From: Chloromonas sp. AAM2
Lineage: Eukaryota; Chlorophyta; Chlorophyceae; Chlamydomonadales; Chlamydomonadaceae
Assembly (NCBI GenBank): GCA_004335635.1
Contig: QAXH01005345.1
Span: forward strand, 30,816-41,379
DNA: 10,564 nt
Direction: 5' to 3'
Shown piece after piece: positions 1 to 7,812 of this stretch. The stretch's first letter is position 1, and the number at the start of each line of letters is the position of its first letter. The translations under genes and the position numbers were made by a program. The notes beneath the pieces were generated by a model that saw nothing but the letters and a program-made list of their open reading frames with translations, was not told the origin of the DNA and ran no database searches.

Positions 1-165
1 TGCTCCCCCGTGACATGCTCCCCCGTGACATGCTCCCCTGTGACATGCTCCCCTGTGACATGCTCCCCTGTGACATGCTCCTCTGTGACATGCTCCCCTG
101 TGACATGCTCCCCCATGACATGCTCCCCCATGACATTGTCTCCTGTGACATGCTCCCCTGTGACA
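1..165. repeat. 15-bp minisatellite in MSH5 intron 12, cut by window edge
   Basis: Eleven full units of tgctcccctgtgaca and close variants (cccc/ccct at the middle, gtg/atg). It is truncated by the window start, so the true copy number is unknown. The unit length is a multiple of three, which creates long open frames on the plus strand that are artefacts of the repeat. Confidence 0.97.
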
Positions 166-384
166 TGCGGCACTCAAGCTGTACTCAATCACAGTGGCAA
201 GCAGCGTCCAAGTCACTAGTCCGTGCAGGGTCCAACATGGCACCGACTGATGCCATGCAATTGCTTGCTCTCAATGGCGAGACTCTACAGTGCACCAATG
301 GCCCTGTATCGCGGCTGTACACTTTCATTTTGTTATCCACTATCGTGTATTCCATTCAGTTGCGTTCAGCTGCATTTCGCCTAC

Positions 385-424
385 CTGGCAGCTCGTGCAA
401 GGTGACTTGAATGGCATAGCCCAC
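385..424 (-). CDS. MSH5: MSH5 exon 12 (40-bp short exon)
   Basis: Forty bases after acceptor cctgcag, ending at donor GTAGGC, reading VGYAIQVTLHELP plus one base. It follows CYLPQ to form the conserved Y-x-x-x-I/V-G-Y/F motif of the MSH5 clamp. I could not identify the next exon, so intron 12 probably runs past the left edge. Confidence 0.75.
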
Positions 425-3400
425 CTGCAGGCAGCGTGAGCAATACAACGTGCTGAGTGAGGGCTCTGGATTTCAGACAAACATGTGCTTCACATCGGGA
501 CCAGCTCACGTCTCGGAATGGCAGGTGATACTGCATGCTGTTGACTGTTGGTCCTGTTCTCTACGGATGTGTGGGCAACTTGATCACGTAAGAGGCATCA
601 AGGTACAAGCTGCTGGCGTGATGGTAAGCATGTGAAGCTGAGGTTGGTGGTAGCTGGTGCTCCTGCTTCTATATACAGGTGATACACCAGGGAAACGCAC
701 ATGCAAACGATACAAATCATGCAACACACGAGGGTTTAGAATGTCCTGCTATGGAACTGCTGCCTGTGTCTTGCCTGCGGCAGGTAGCAGATGCTCCACA
801 GCTGCCTGTTGTGCAGGTGCAGGCGGGCCGTGCGCGCGGGCACGCGGGCCAACTCAGCCTCCAACACCTGGGTCAGCAGGTCGGGAAGACCCTGCAGAAC
901 ACATGGAGTAGTACAATCAAACAATGATGATAACAACAATAGCAATAGTAGTACACGGAACGGCCGACCCTGAGCAAGAAAGCAAAACGAACGCAGGGAA
1001 CAAAGCAGGCCAACTGAATGCAAAACAGGATGGAGCCGCCTAAGCTAAGGTCGAAGACTAGAGAAACGGATCATGTGCCTGTCCCTGTATCTGTTCACGG
1101 CAGGGGCAGCATCAAAGTACATGTGGTGCCGCCTGCATCCTTGATTAGCCTTCTAACGCCTGTCTTCCTGCATCAGACGCTGCCTGCTTGACTGATTCTA
1201 GACTTTTTATGCATCCTTCCAAACCTCGTGTTCTCAGCAAACTGCCCATTGCGTAGCCCCTTCTTGGCTGCCTTGTTTTGTGCAGAAATGTGCTTGTTCG
1301 GAAAAGTAGACTTGTCCTATGAGTATACTACGTTTATACTGAAAGTACACTTATCTCACACCTTGGCCGAACACACTTGTTGCCTGTGGATGCAAAGCCA
1401 TACGCACACTTTGTATGCCCTTGTTCGCAGCCTTGTCTCTGTCTGCCTTGTGCCAGCCACCACGGCCTGACTCACCTGGTATGTGTCCTTCATAGTGTCC
1501 AGCTCCTCACACACGCCCCCGGCTACCAGCATGCCCTCGTCTTGCTGCTCAGGGTCGATCACGTGGGCTAGCAGAGCGTGGGCTGACGACAGGTGCTCGT
1601 TCATGTGCTCTAAAACCTGAGCAGCAAGATAAGACCAGTTTGTGAATTGGTTGGTCACTCATGAGTCAATTACATGGGCAGGCAGGCACACGGTCGCACA
1701 CGGTTGCACACGGTCACACATTTGATGACAAAAACTTGGCGAACAAAGCCAGTCGTTTGAACCCCTGACAGGCATGAAGGGCCTAGTAACAAGGGTCAAC
1801 ATTGCATAGGGACCACAGCATGAGCATGGCAGTGGGATGCCAGCTAATGCGGCCTGCAGGTCAACAGCCGAAAGCCGCCTCAAAGCAGGTCATGCATGAT
1901 CCACGACTCTCACGGGCAGGACATAGATGGCATGGCAGGGTGTGTGTGGACTGGTTGATACCATGGCCAGGTGACCAGCATCTCACTGTACTGGTCAAGC
2001 ATCGCTAAGGCGCAAACAACATGCATCATGCCTGCTTTGTTTCCTCGCTCTTTTTGCTTTCTTGTTCATAGGTGAGAGCGGGGCTCATCACATTCTGTGT
2101 TCTGTGACGGCTTCCTTGAGGTCAGATAATACATAGAATGCAACCACCAGCATGGCATGGCATGGCCTGGCCAACACAGTTCAGGCACGCATAACGCAGC
2201 CCTACCTGAGCAGTAATCGTGACGTTGCTCCACTTTGGCCCTTGTGACTGGCCTTGGCCCGCACCCCTGCTGGTTTGTGGGCCCTCTGCCTCCGCCTGCT
2301 CCCTAGCCACCAGCCCCACCAGCACCTGTGGGCCACAGAATGGGCCATGTGGCTAGGAGCGCTCGAGTTTGCCATTGCTGTGTTACAAACGTGGAAAGGT
2401 AGGTTTTGACTTTCACATCTTTGAGTGCCCCGCTTCTGCGCTTTCAGGACACACTTCCCGCTAATCAAATGCCTTGATGTGATGTAATGTTAATGCATGT
2501 GGATGCGTGGTACCATGACTCCCACAGACATGACTCCCACAGACCTACCGTGTATTTCTTAGAGGTGCTGGGCAGAGGTGCTGATTCAAGTCATGGCCAA
2601 GCGAGACATGCTCCTTGCTCAAATGCGTGGTTGATATTTACGCCATCTTCTGTTGCAATTGTGGAGCAATACAAATGTAAAAGTACACACTCACCTCCCT
2701 CAGCCGCAGCAGCTGCATCAGACTGTCCTGGAGGGTGGAGAAGGTGCGCAGGTCCGGACCCCGGGGGGCCTGTTGGAGCCGCTGGAGCAGCCGAGGCACA
2801 TCCGCCACCTGCCATGGTACACGTCAAAAGTGACGACAATCATAATGGTAAGTCAAGTGGCAGCCACAGGATGGCCCCGTGTTCAAGTGTATAATTGAAG
2901 ACTTTGATACGAGTGCATTACGAATCAATTTGTGAAGCAATTCACTGGAGCAAATGTGGAACATCTGCAACCCGCCATTGTACAACGTCACATCAAAACT
3001 GACGACCAATAGTGAAGATCAAAAGTATGTCACCTGACTCTACGCCTTTTTAAGTGGCCTGAAGAAGGGCTCTTACGCCAGCAGCATGCTAACATGCTGA
3101 TCGCCGTCCTGAAACAACAACAGTGAAAATTTTCTAAACCGCAACCAGGAGCAAAGGCCCTTTTGCCAGGAGGGAAGACCCTTCGCCATTCTTTCTAGCT
3201 TGCCTTTTTGAGCTGTTCCTGCAGCTCCCTGCACACGTCTGGTGCTCCCGCCATCAGCTGCACCGTGTCCAGTCTGTCATGCACCACACCCAGGTTGACC
3301 ATGGGGCGCAGGAACCAGCTACGGAGCAGACGCCGACCCTGTGATGAACACGCACACACACACGTATGCTGTCTGCAAATGTTCCTATGCATAGGGTCAG

Positions 3401-5985
3401 TGTGCCGAGGTGCGCTTTATATATACACTAGCCATTTTCAAGCACTGGCCCACAACATCACTGTGGGGATGTCAACTACATAACAGTCAGCATCTGCCTG
3501 TTTGAAAAACAAAATGCAAGACAAGTCATGGCAGCGCGCTGCCGGCCTGATGACCAACCATAACACGGACATAGTTTACAAATGCACAGTGCTGGTATCT
3601 CACCATGGGTGAGACGCATCTGTTGAGCAACCCAAACAGACTGAAGCCCTCCTTGGACTTGCCCAGGCCCATGAGGCTGGCATGCCTCTCTTCCTGGATG
3701 ATGGACAGCGCTGAAAGGCTGGCAGGGTCCACCACCAGGCAACTGCAGCAAACGGCGATAGCAGATTCAGTGTGTCTTGGATCGGCCTAAGCTCACACTG
3801 ATAAGATTTAGGAGACCAAAAGCTTGGGCTAGGGCGCTGGTAGGCCCGCTACAAGGAGTCAAGGTACAGTCGGCCATGTGAAGGCATGCGTTGCCCCAGC
3901 TTTTTTGCTGTAAACTTTCACCTCTGTCTATCCAAACGCATACTGTCTATCATAGTTCAGTGGCTGCCAGAAAACATTTCCACACCACCCAGCCATTTGT
4001 CTACTCACGATTGCAAGCTGAGCTCCGTGAGGCTGTTGACTGTGATGATTGAGCCTGCACTTCCCCCCTCACGTGACAAGGCCTGGGCCTGCAAAAGCAA
4101 CGCAAGACAAGCTGCCAGATAGCGTGCATACGTACCATGACTCCTGCACGGTCTTCATGGGTACTTGTGTACGCTCAACACCCACTATTGTAAACGTGCT
4201 CAGTATACATACAGCAGTTCTGTGATTTCGCGCCAGTTTCACTTCTTTGACCGCACGTTCGTCCGCTGAGCTACATGTCCGCTGATGATCGATTCTGTCC
4301 GTTGAGCTACATGTGCGGACTGTGAACGCAGTCAACGGGTAACATGGTATACTGCGCAAACGTTACCTTCTGCAGCACCGTGATCAGGGCACCCAGAGCG
4401 CACACCTGCGGCAGCAGACCACCATAGCAATGCATATGCAATGCGGCTTCTGATGACCCAAATGCAATGTGGGCCTGCCACAGATGATGGTGCAACGTCC
4501 ACGTGGCAGCCAGCAAAGCAATTCATGTGCAGTCGCGGCCCATGATAATGTCAAGGCAATGTAAGCCTGTCACAGATGAAGGAAGAGTGCTGCGACGCCC
4601 ATGCCGCAGCCAGCCAGCCGTCTGTGCTGTTGTTGACCACCCGAGGCAGGCAATTCATGCACCAGTGCGACCCTGATAATGCAACCAGTGATGATGATGA
4701 TGCAATGTCCACGTGGCAGCCAGCCAATCGCTCATTCTGCTGTTTGGCTGCTTGTGTTCATTGCGTTTTGTGATCACCCTGGTTTATGTGGAATTTCTAT
4801 CCGTAAATCGTCATGATCACAAGCATGGAAAGATCGAGGACCACATTTAATGTGTGAAGCAGCCTCATTATGGTTGCACCGACTTGCTGGTCCCTGCTCA
4901 AGTCAATCATGGTGTTCAGCAGTGCAATATGGGCACGTGCATTGTCACACGGAGGGTGGCCTGCCACTTGCAGGCTCTCAAGACGCTTGACGGCCTGCAA
5001 AGTAAGCACATGCAGCACCATAGAGCTTAATACGCGTTACAAATGCAACAGATTTACACCGGAAAAGCACGTCACAGATGGAGAGGCTGGTGTACACACA
5101 TCCCTTTGCATAAGTTTGGTGTGCCTGACCAAGCATGCAGATTTAGTCAATGCAGCTATCTCTGATGCGTGATTCTTGCCATGCACACTGCTTGGCAGTC
5201 GTCAGTGGTTTTGTCTTGCATGGGAGTGTCGCATTGGGTGATGAATGTTGAGGTGTTGCTGAGTGCCTTATTGCCAAATGCTGCGTGTAAGCGCACCTTG
5301 TCATGCTGGAAAGCTGCTGCACGCTCAAGATTGACTCGTACTTGCTGTGATGGTGCATCGTGGGTAGCATGGGGGTCGGTCGGGCCACCAAAACATGGCT
5401 GACGCAATGCTGTTAGCAAGCCTGCGTCTGCCTTGCTGCTCGTGTAGATAACTGATGGATTTGTTTGAAGCTTGATGAGCTGAAGGAGCTGCACGCACAA
5501 TAATGCAGATGGACAGGCGATGTCGCACGTGCATACGAATTGCTAAGGACATGACTGTGACACAGGCCACCGAGGCGCAGATACACCGCTTCAAGATTGG
5601 TTTCAGTCGCGTTGGCATCGATATCTCCGGAAAAGGCGCCCAGAGGCATGAATCCACCCACCGTGTAAGCAAGCGGGCCCTTTCCTTCCTCCTGGCCTTG
5701 AAACAACGAAACCTGCTTCCCAATGCGCAAAGCAGATGAGCGCAGGAGCAGGCTTGAAAGCGCAACTTGTAGGGCTTTTACAGATTGGCTCACCGTTGCT
5801 GTCGCATGGTCATAGACCGCCACGCCAAGGTTCGGCCCCAAGCACGATACGACCATTACAATGTTGAGGTCTTCTAAATTATCCAAAGGATCGACATGAG
5901 GATCATGGGCTTCGCCTGCAGGATCATCGCGCCCAGCGGCGGGGTTTACCGCCATACGTCTCGGGCCTCGGTCTCCGCTCGCCAT
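385..5985 (-). CDS. MSH5: MutS homologue MSH5, 5' part, 12 exons (3' end beyond window)
   Basis: MSH5 pairs with MSH4 to form MutS-gamma, which in known organisms binds and stabilises meiotic recombination intermediates and promotes crossovers; it does not repair mismatches. Hand-built join (minus strand): 5985-5794, 5542-5297, 4994-4884, 4405-4367, 4088-4009, 3742-3604, 3338-3204, 2808-2695, 2325-2206, 1616-1476, 891-775, 424-385, giving 491 codons plus one base without an internal stop. The strongest signature is KEGFSLFGLLNRCVSPM followed across an intron by GRRLLRSWFLRP (about residues 253-281), the start of the MutS lever domain. VIDPEQQDEG and EELDTMKDTYQ (about 411-439) match the clamp region. 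As in MSH5 generally, no N-terminal mismatch-reading domain precedes the connector. All junctions except those after exons 5 and 12 are phase 0. The Walker ATPase is not in the window. The alignment was made from memory; individual splice sites are less certain than the gene identity. Confidence 0.9.
775..891 (-). CDS. MSH5: MSH5 exon 11 (clamp), GC donor
   Basis: Thirty-nine codons after acceptor ttctgcag, reading GLPDLLTQVLEAELARVPAR and ending LWSICYLPQ. This matches the MSH5 stretch L-P-x-x-L-x-x-V with L-E in the next helix turn. The donor is read as CAG|GCAAGA. No GT is close by, and the exon 12 join fits without a gap. Confidence 0.88.
1476..1616 (-). CDS. MSH5: MSH5 exon 10 (lever to clamp)
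   Basis: Forty-seven codons after acceptor gctcag, with donor GTGAGT. It reads VLEHMNEHLSSAHALLAHVI, then DPEQQDEG, then VCEELDTMKDTYQ. The V-I-D and E-L-D positions are the clamp-entry marks shared by plant and animal MSH5. Confidence 0.92.
1686..1716. repeat. short tandem repeat in MSH5 intron 9
   Basis: Three imperfect copies of a 10-base unit with core gcacacggt. They lie between exon 10 and exon 9, away from the splice sites. Confidence 0.8.
2206..2325 (-). CDS. MSH5: MSH5 exon 9 with low-complexity insert
   Basis: Forty codons after acceptor ccacag, with donor GTAGGG. VLVGLVAREQ continues the exon 8 helix. The middle (about residues 363-383) is rich in Gly, Gln, Ser and Ala and has no counterpart that I recognise in MSH5. 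KWSNVTITAQ then leads into the exon 10 helix. Frame and splice sites support it; sequence likeness does so only weakly. Confidence 0.7.
2514..2543. repeat. perfect 15-bp duplication in MSH5 intron 8
   Basis: Two adjacent identical copies of catgactcccacaga. Confidence 0.95.
2695..2808 (-). CDS. MSH5: MSH5 exon 8 (lever domain)
   Basis: Thirty-eight codons after acceptor atggcag, ending GAG|GTGAGT. It reads VADVPRLLQRLQQAPRGPDL and then TLQDSLMQLLRLRE. This matches the MSH5 stretch D-V/I-x-x-L-L-x-x-L and the following helix. Confidence 0.9.
2812..3013. repeat. diverged direct repeat in MSH5 intron 7
   Basis: A segment at 2812-2848, starting ccatggtacacgtcaaaa and continuing gtgacgacaat, recurs in altered form at 2974-3013 as ccattgtacaacgtcac then actgacgaccaat. 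The first copy begins right beside the exon 8 acceptor, so this may be a partial duplication of the acceptor region. Confidence 0.6.
3204..3338 (-). CDS. MSH5: MSH5 exon 7 (lever domain), GC donor
   Basis: Forty-five codons after acceptor atcacag, reading GRRLLRSWFLRP, then VHDRLDTVQLM, and ending EQLKK. It continues the lever signature directly from exon 6. The exon must end near AAG|GCAAGC, because the frame meets TAG two codons later and no GT lies nearby. A GC-AG intron is inferred. Confidence 0.9.
3604..3742 (-). CDS. MSH5: MSH5 exon 6 (lever domain entry)
   Basis: One base completing a Ser codon plus 46 codons, after acceptor gctgcag. It contains VDPASLSALSIIQEERHAS and KEGFSLFGLLNRCVSPM. 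The second is the MutS-family lever signature and is what fixes the identity of the gene. The donor is GTGAGA. Confidence 0.95.
4009..4088 (-). CDS. MSH5: MSH5 exon 5
   Basis: Eighty bases after acceptor tttgcag, ending at a consensus donor GTGAGT. It reads AQALSREGGSAGSIITVN followed by SLTELSLQ, matching the plant stretch with a small Gly/Ser loop, a strand, and then E-V/L-x-L before the lever. It ends in phase 2; the split Ser codon is completed by exon 6. Confidence 0.8.
4261..4314. repeat. 36-bp-spaced direct repeat in MSH5 intron 4
   Basis: gtccgctgagctacatgt at 4261-4278 recurs with one change at 4297-4314. Fragments of the same words lie between them. Confidence 0.85.
4367..4405 (-). 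CDS. MSH5: MSH5 exon 4 (39-bp short exon)
   Basis: Thirteen codons, VCALGALITVLQK, between acceptor gccgcag and donor GTAACG. It corresponds closely to the VRALGGLLKFL segment of animal MSH5. Both ends are phase 0, so skipping it would keep the frame. Confidence 0.75.
4441..4730. repeat. diverged long repeat array in MSH5 intron 3
   Basis: Blocks such as tgcaacgtccacgtggcagc, the word cagccagc, caattcatg and ctgataatg/catgataatg recur in the same order two to three times over about 290 bp. The copies differ by substitutions and small gaps. This array fills most of the 478-bp intron. Confidence 0.65.
4884..4994 (-). CDS. MSH5: MSH5 exon 3 (connector domain)
   Basis: Thirty-seven codons after the acceptor tttgcag, reading AVKRLESLQV and then HIALLNTMIDLSRDQQ. 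This follows the plant MSH5 pattern R-L-x-x-L-x-V and then two methionine-like positions before Asp. The proposed donor is CAA|GTCGGT, a weak site chosen because it gives an ungapped join to exon 4. If the site is skipped, the frame runs 25 more codons to a stop near 4797. Confidence 0.7.
5297..5542 (-). CDS. MSH5: MSH5 exon 2 (connector domain)
   Basis: Eighty-two codons after an acceptor ending cttag. The core LLQLIKLQTNPSVIYTSSKA corresponds to the plant MSH5 segment in which a helix is followed by a strand and Thr/Ser-Lys. The exon ends with AAAFQHDK. The donor is GTGCGC, acceptable but not ideal; joining here gives an ungapped match into exon 3. The upstream acceptor was chosen because it keeps phase 0 and the expected spacing; a later acceptor at gtgcag before LLQ is the alternative. 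Confidence 0.8.
5794..5985 (-). CDS. MSH5: MSH5 exon 1 (start codon)
   Basis: Sixty-four codons from ATG at 5985, beginning MASGDRGPRR. The first 40 residues are acidic and Pro/Gly-rich and look disordered. The end, MVVSCLGPNLGVAVYDHATAT, matches the conserved N-terminal strand pattern of MSH5 (a hydrophobic strand, then LG-A-YD). The donor is GTGAGC directly after codon 64. The frame stays open past the donor to 5413, but that read-through has no MSH5 likeness. Confidence 0.85.
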
Positions 5986-6058
5986 CCGTCACGTCGGAGA
6001 TTCTGAACCTGCATCAAGAAGCATATAGTTAGTGTACGGGTGACGGACAGCCGCCGCC
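5986..6058. promoter_or_regulatory. possible shared promoter/5' leader between MSH5 and a plus-strand start
   Basis: This is the gap between the MSH5 ATG on the minus strand and a plus-strand ATG with a strong Kozak-like context (gccgccatgc). I see no clear TATA box. The idea of a bidirectional promoter rests on position only. Confidence 0.25.
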
Positions 6059-6145
6059 ATGCAGGCCTCAAGCGGGCAGACTAAGAGTGAGGGAGGTTTT
6101 GGCATGAGGTTGCCCGCCGCAACAACTTCTCATACATTCCCTTAA
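6059..6145 (+). CDS. 28-codon ORF, possible first exon of a divergent gene
   Basis: It reads MQASSGQTKSEGG and continues to TAA at 6143-6145. The start context (gccgccatgc) is good and it sits head-to-head with MSH5. It has no recognisable domain. If it is a first exon, it would have to leave by one of the weak GT sites near 6094-6110. I cannot link it to the MAT1-like exon 2 kb away. Confidence 0.15.
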   Translation: MQASSGQTKSEGGFGMRLPAATTSHTFP

Positions 6146-6569
6146 TTCTCAGGACTGGTCAGCACAGCTTTCAGTTACAAGGCACAGGACCAGCGGGGTC
6201 ACTTTGCCCTCAGCTGGTGAGGCCAGCGCAGTGCTGTTGGGCCGAAGGGTGTGCACCGCCATGCACCGCCATGCTCAGAGTGCACCCGATCACCTGTGCC
6301 TTCTTGTTGGCCGGAGGCCATGGGTTTGGCTTGTGAACACGCGCGCCCAACAGCTACCCAAATTTTCAGTGAGACAATATCTTGTTCCTTCTGTCACGTT
6401 GAATACAAGACCACAGAAGGCTTACCATCACAAGAGGGGAGGGATTCCAACCCGTCCAACCTACATGTGACCACATGCAGATGGTTGTCTACAGTGAAGC
6501 GGACCATCACACAGGCCAACAGAACCAACTGTCAGAACCAACACCACACCACTCAGCAGATCTGTCGAG
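6146..6569. other. no gene recognised
   Basis: Open frames exist on the plus strand (6204-6470 and 6251-6625) but match nothing I know. One contains CSFCHVEYKT, a lone CxxC pair without a second zinc-binding pair at family spacing. A 10-bp unit gcaccgccat is duplicated at 6253-6272. Confidence 0.5.
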
Positions 6570-6989
6570 TTGCCACCGCCCATGGTCCTCAACGACCTCT
6601 GGCCACCGAGCTGTTGTGTTGCTAATGATCGGATAAAGAATCCATATTTAGCCCACGAGGAACAATGTGCAACACTTACAGTGGACCCAGTCCAGCAACT
6701 GCAAAACGAAGATCAAGGTGATGTCGGCAATGCTAGGGATGCACCTTTGTCAGCCGACCCACAACAAGTCACAACCTTCAACCATTGTAACCCACATGCA
6801 GTCCAGCCGAGCTACTATCCAACTTTGCTCAGAGCTGTAGGGAGCGGCTCAGGCGGCGGCAACTCAGGCTCAGGAGGCGGCAACTCAGGCTCAGGAGGCG
6901 GCAACTCAGGCTCAGGAGGGGGCAACTCAGGCTCAGGAGGGGGCAACTCAGGCTCAGGAGAGGGTAAATCAGGCTCGACTTCAGGCTGA
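6570..6989 (+). CDS. hypothetical ORF with Gly/Ser/Asn repeat tail
   Basis: 139 codons. The first 90 or so residues are Gln/Asp/Pro-containing and look disordered. The last third is six copies of the heptapeptide GSGGGNS, the final one altered to GSGEGKS. No domain is recognised. The ORF could be one exon of a plus-strand gene with a flexible linker, or it could be open only because a 21-bp satellite has no stop in this frame. Its start codon is the first in-frame ATG and has no special support. Confidence 0.25.
   Translation: MPPPMVLNDLWPPSCCVANDRIKNPYLAHEEQCATLTVDPVQQLQNEDQGDVGNARDAPLSADPQQVTTFNHCNPHAVQPSYYPTLLRAVGSGSGGGNSGSGGGNSGSGGGNSGSGGGNSGSGGGNSGSGEGKSGSTSG
6846..6971. repeat. 21-bp tandem repeat, six units
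   Basis: The unit is ggctcaggaggcggcaactc plus a. Copies 2-5 are nearly identical, copy 1 has one change and copy 6 is diverged. The period is exactly seven codons. Confidence 0.95.
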
Positions 6990-7230
6990 GCAGTCGGAAC
7001 CTCAACAGTTGGTTCAGGAGGTGACTAATTGACAGGTGCAGCACTTGCTAGCCCCGGGACCAGGCCTGGCCTAGGCAGCATGCTGTTGTTTCCTGAACGG
7101 TCTGTTGTGGCATACCACTGGTCCTCCAGAAGTACTCCAGACAAAAGGATGGCCTTGGCGTTAACTTCTGACGGGGCTTCTGTGGGCAACAAGCAGGTAC
7201 AACAGAAGGCGAGATCGTAAGCATTAACTT

Positions 7231-7290
7231 TCGATACGCATTTCGATACGTGATACGTATCGGATACGTATCGGAGGGTCTTTTGATACG
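7231..7290. repeat. gatacg repeat/palindrome cluster
   Basis: Five gatacg words occur within 60 bp. Two perfect 11-bp tandem copies of atacgtatcgg lie at 7253-7274, each with its preceding g forming the 10-bp palindrome gatacgtatc (7252-7261 and 7263-7272). Dense short palindromes of this kind often mark ends of dispersed repeats, but no matching second end or target duplication was found. Confidence 0.75.
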
Positions 7291-7677
7291 CTTTGGCGCA
7301 ACCCTACATGGCGTCCTACACAGTAAACAGTAAAGCAGATGATTCAGCATCCAGAGCCCACTCAAAAAAGCTTCTTTTTTTTCCAGCACCATGGCTCTGT
7401 GTTGAGGTGGCTGGGATCAGAAGGTTTTGTTGCGGACTGCAAAAAAAAGTTTGCCAATTCTGGGACACTTTGCGTGAATATTATTCGGACACATTGCCCC
7501 AATTCGCAACACTCCCAGAATCTGTTTTTGGTTGGTCTGTGAGTAACATTCTGAGCAAGGTCGACGCAGGGTGTGCTAAGCAGTCTGTTTGAACATGCTG
7601 GTCGTCTGCTTCTGCCCTGCTTCCAAAAAGTACAGCCTGGCGTGGCATGCTTGCATACTCATGGAAGTTTCTCTCAC

Positions 7678-7812
7678 TTGGTACAACTGCAGATCCCGCG
7701 GGCGTCAGGAAGCAGGACGTGCATACATACTCCGCTTCACGACAGGTCTTGCCAAACAGGCCAGCGTAGATGTGTTCCGTTTTCTCCGTGCAGAACAACA
7801 CCAGTGTCGCTC
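7678..7812 (-). CDS. exon-like segment of unknown gene, Cys-containing
   Basis: This 135-bp stretch lies between a plausible acceptor (ttggcag) and donor (AA|GTGAGA), inside a 138-codon open frame that starts at ATG 7897 and runs to 7481. It reads GATLVLFCTEKTEHIYAGLF, then GKTCREAEYVCTSCF. About 70 percent of third codon positions in the part I checked are G or C, above the surrounding composition. The Y-x-C-x-x-C-F pattern resembles a small zinc-binding knuckle, but I recognise no family. It could be a transposase tail or chance. Confidence 0.3.

Noticed and set aside
1..165. CRISPR array
   Set aside because: Units are directly adjacent with no unique spacers, and the context is a eukaryotic intron.
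10..410. Plus-strand ORFs rich in MLPCD and TCSPV
   Set aside because: Created by the 15-bp repeat unit having no stop in these frames; they lie opposite an MSH5 intron and exon 12.
2591..2839. Ala/Pro/Gly-rich minus-strand ORF
   Set aside because: It is an out-of-frame shadow of MSH5 exon 8; the correct frame reads VADVPRLLQ.
5413..5985. 190-codon minus-strand ORF taken as one exon
   Set aside because: Only the first 64 codons resemble MSH5; a good donor follows and the rest is intron read-through, while the true continuation is in another frame from 5542.
6251..6625. CSFCHVEYKT as a zinc finger
   Set aside because: A single CxxC pair with no second pair of ligands at BED or C2H2 spacing.
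6600..6690. RIKNPYLAHEEQC as a MAT1 RING fragment
   Set aside because: The NP-x-L spacing is suggestive, but the CxxC, CGH and second CxxC zinc ligands are missing.
7048..7392. 114-codon minus-strand ORF as a gene
   Set aside because: It runs through the gatacg repeat, has no family likeness and shows no consistent exon borders.
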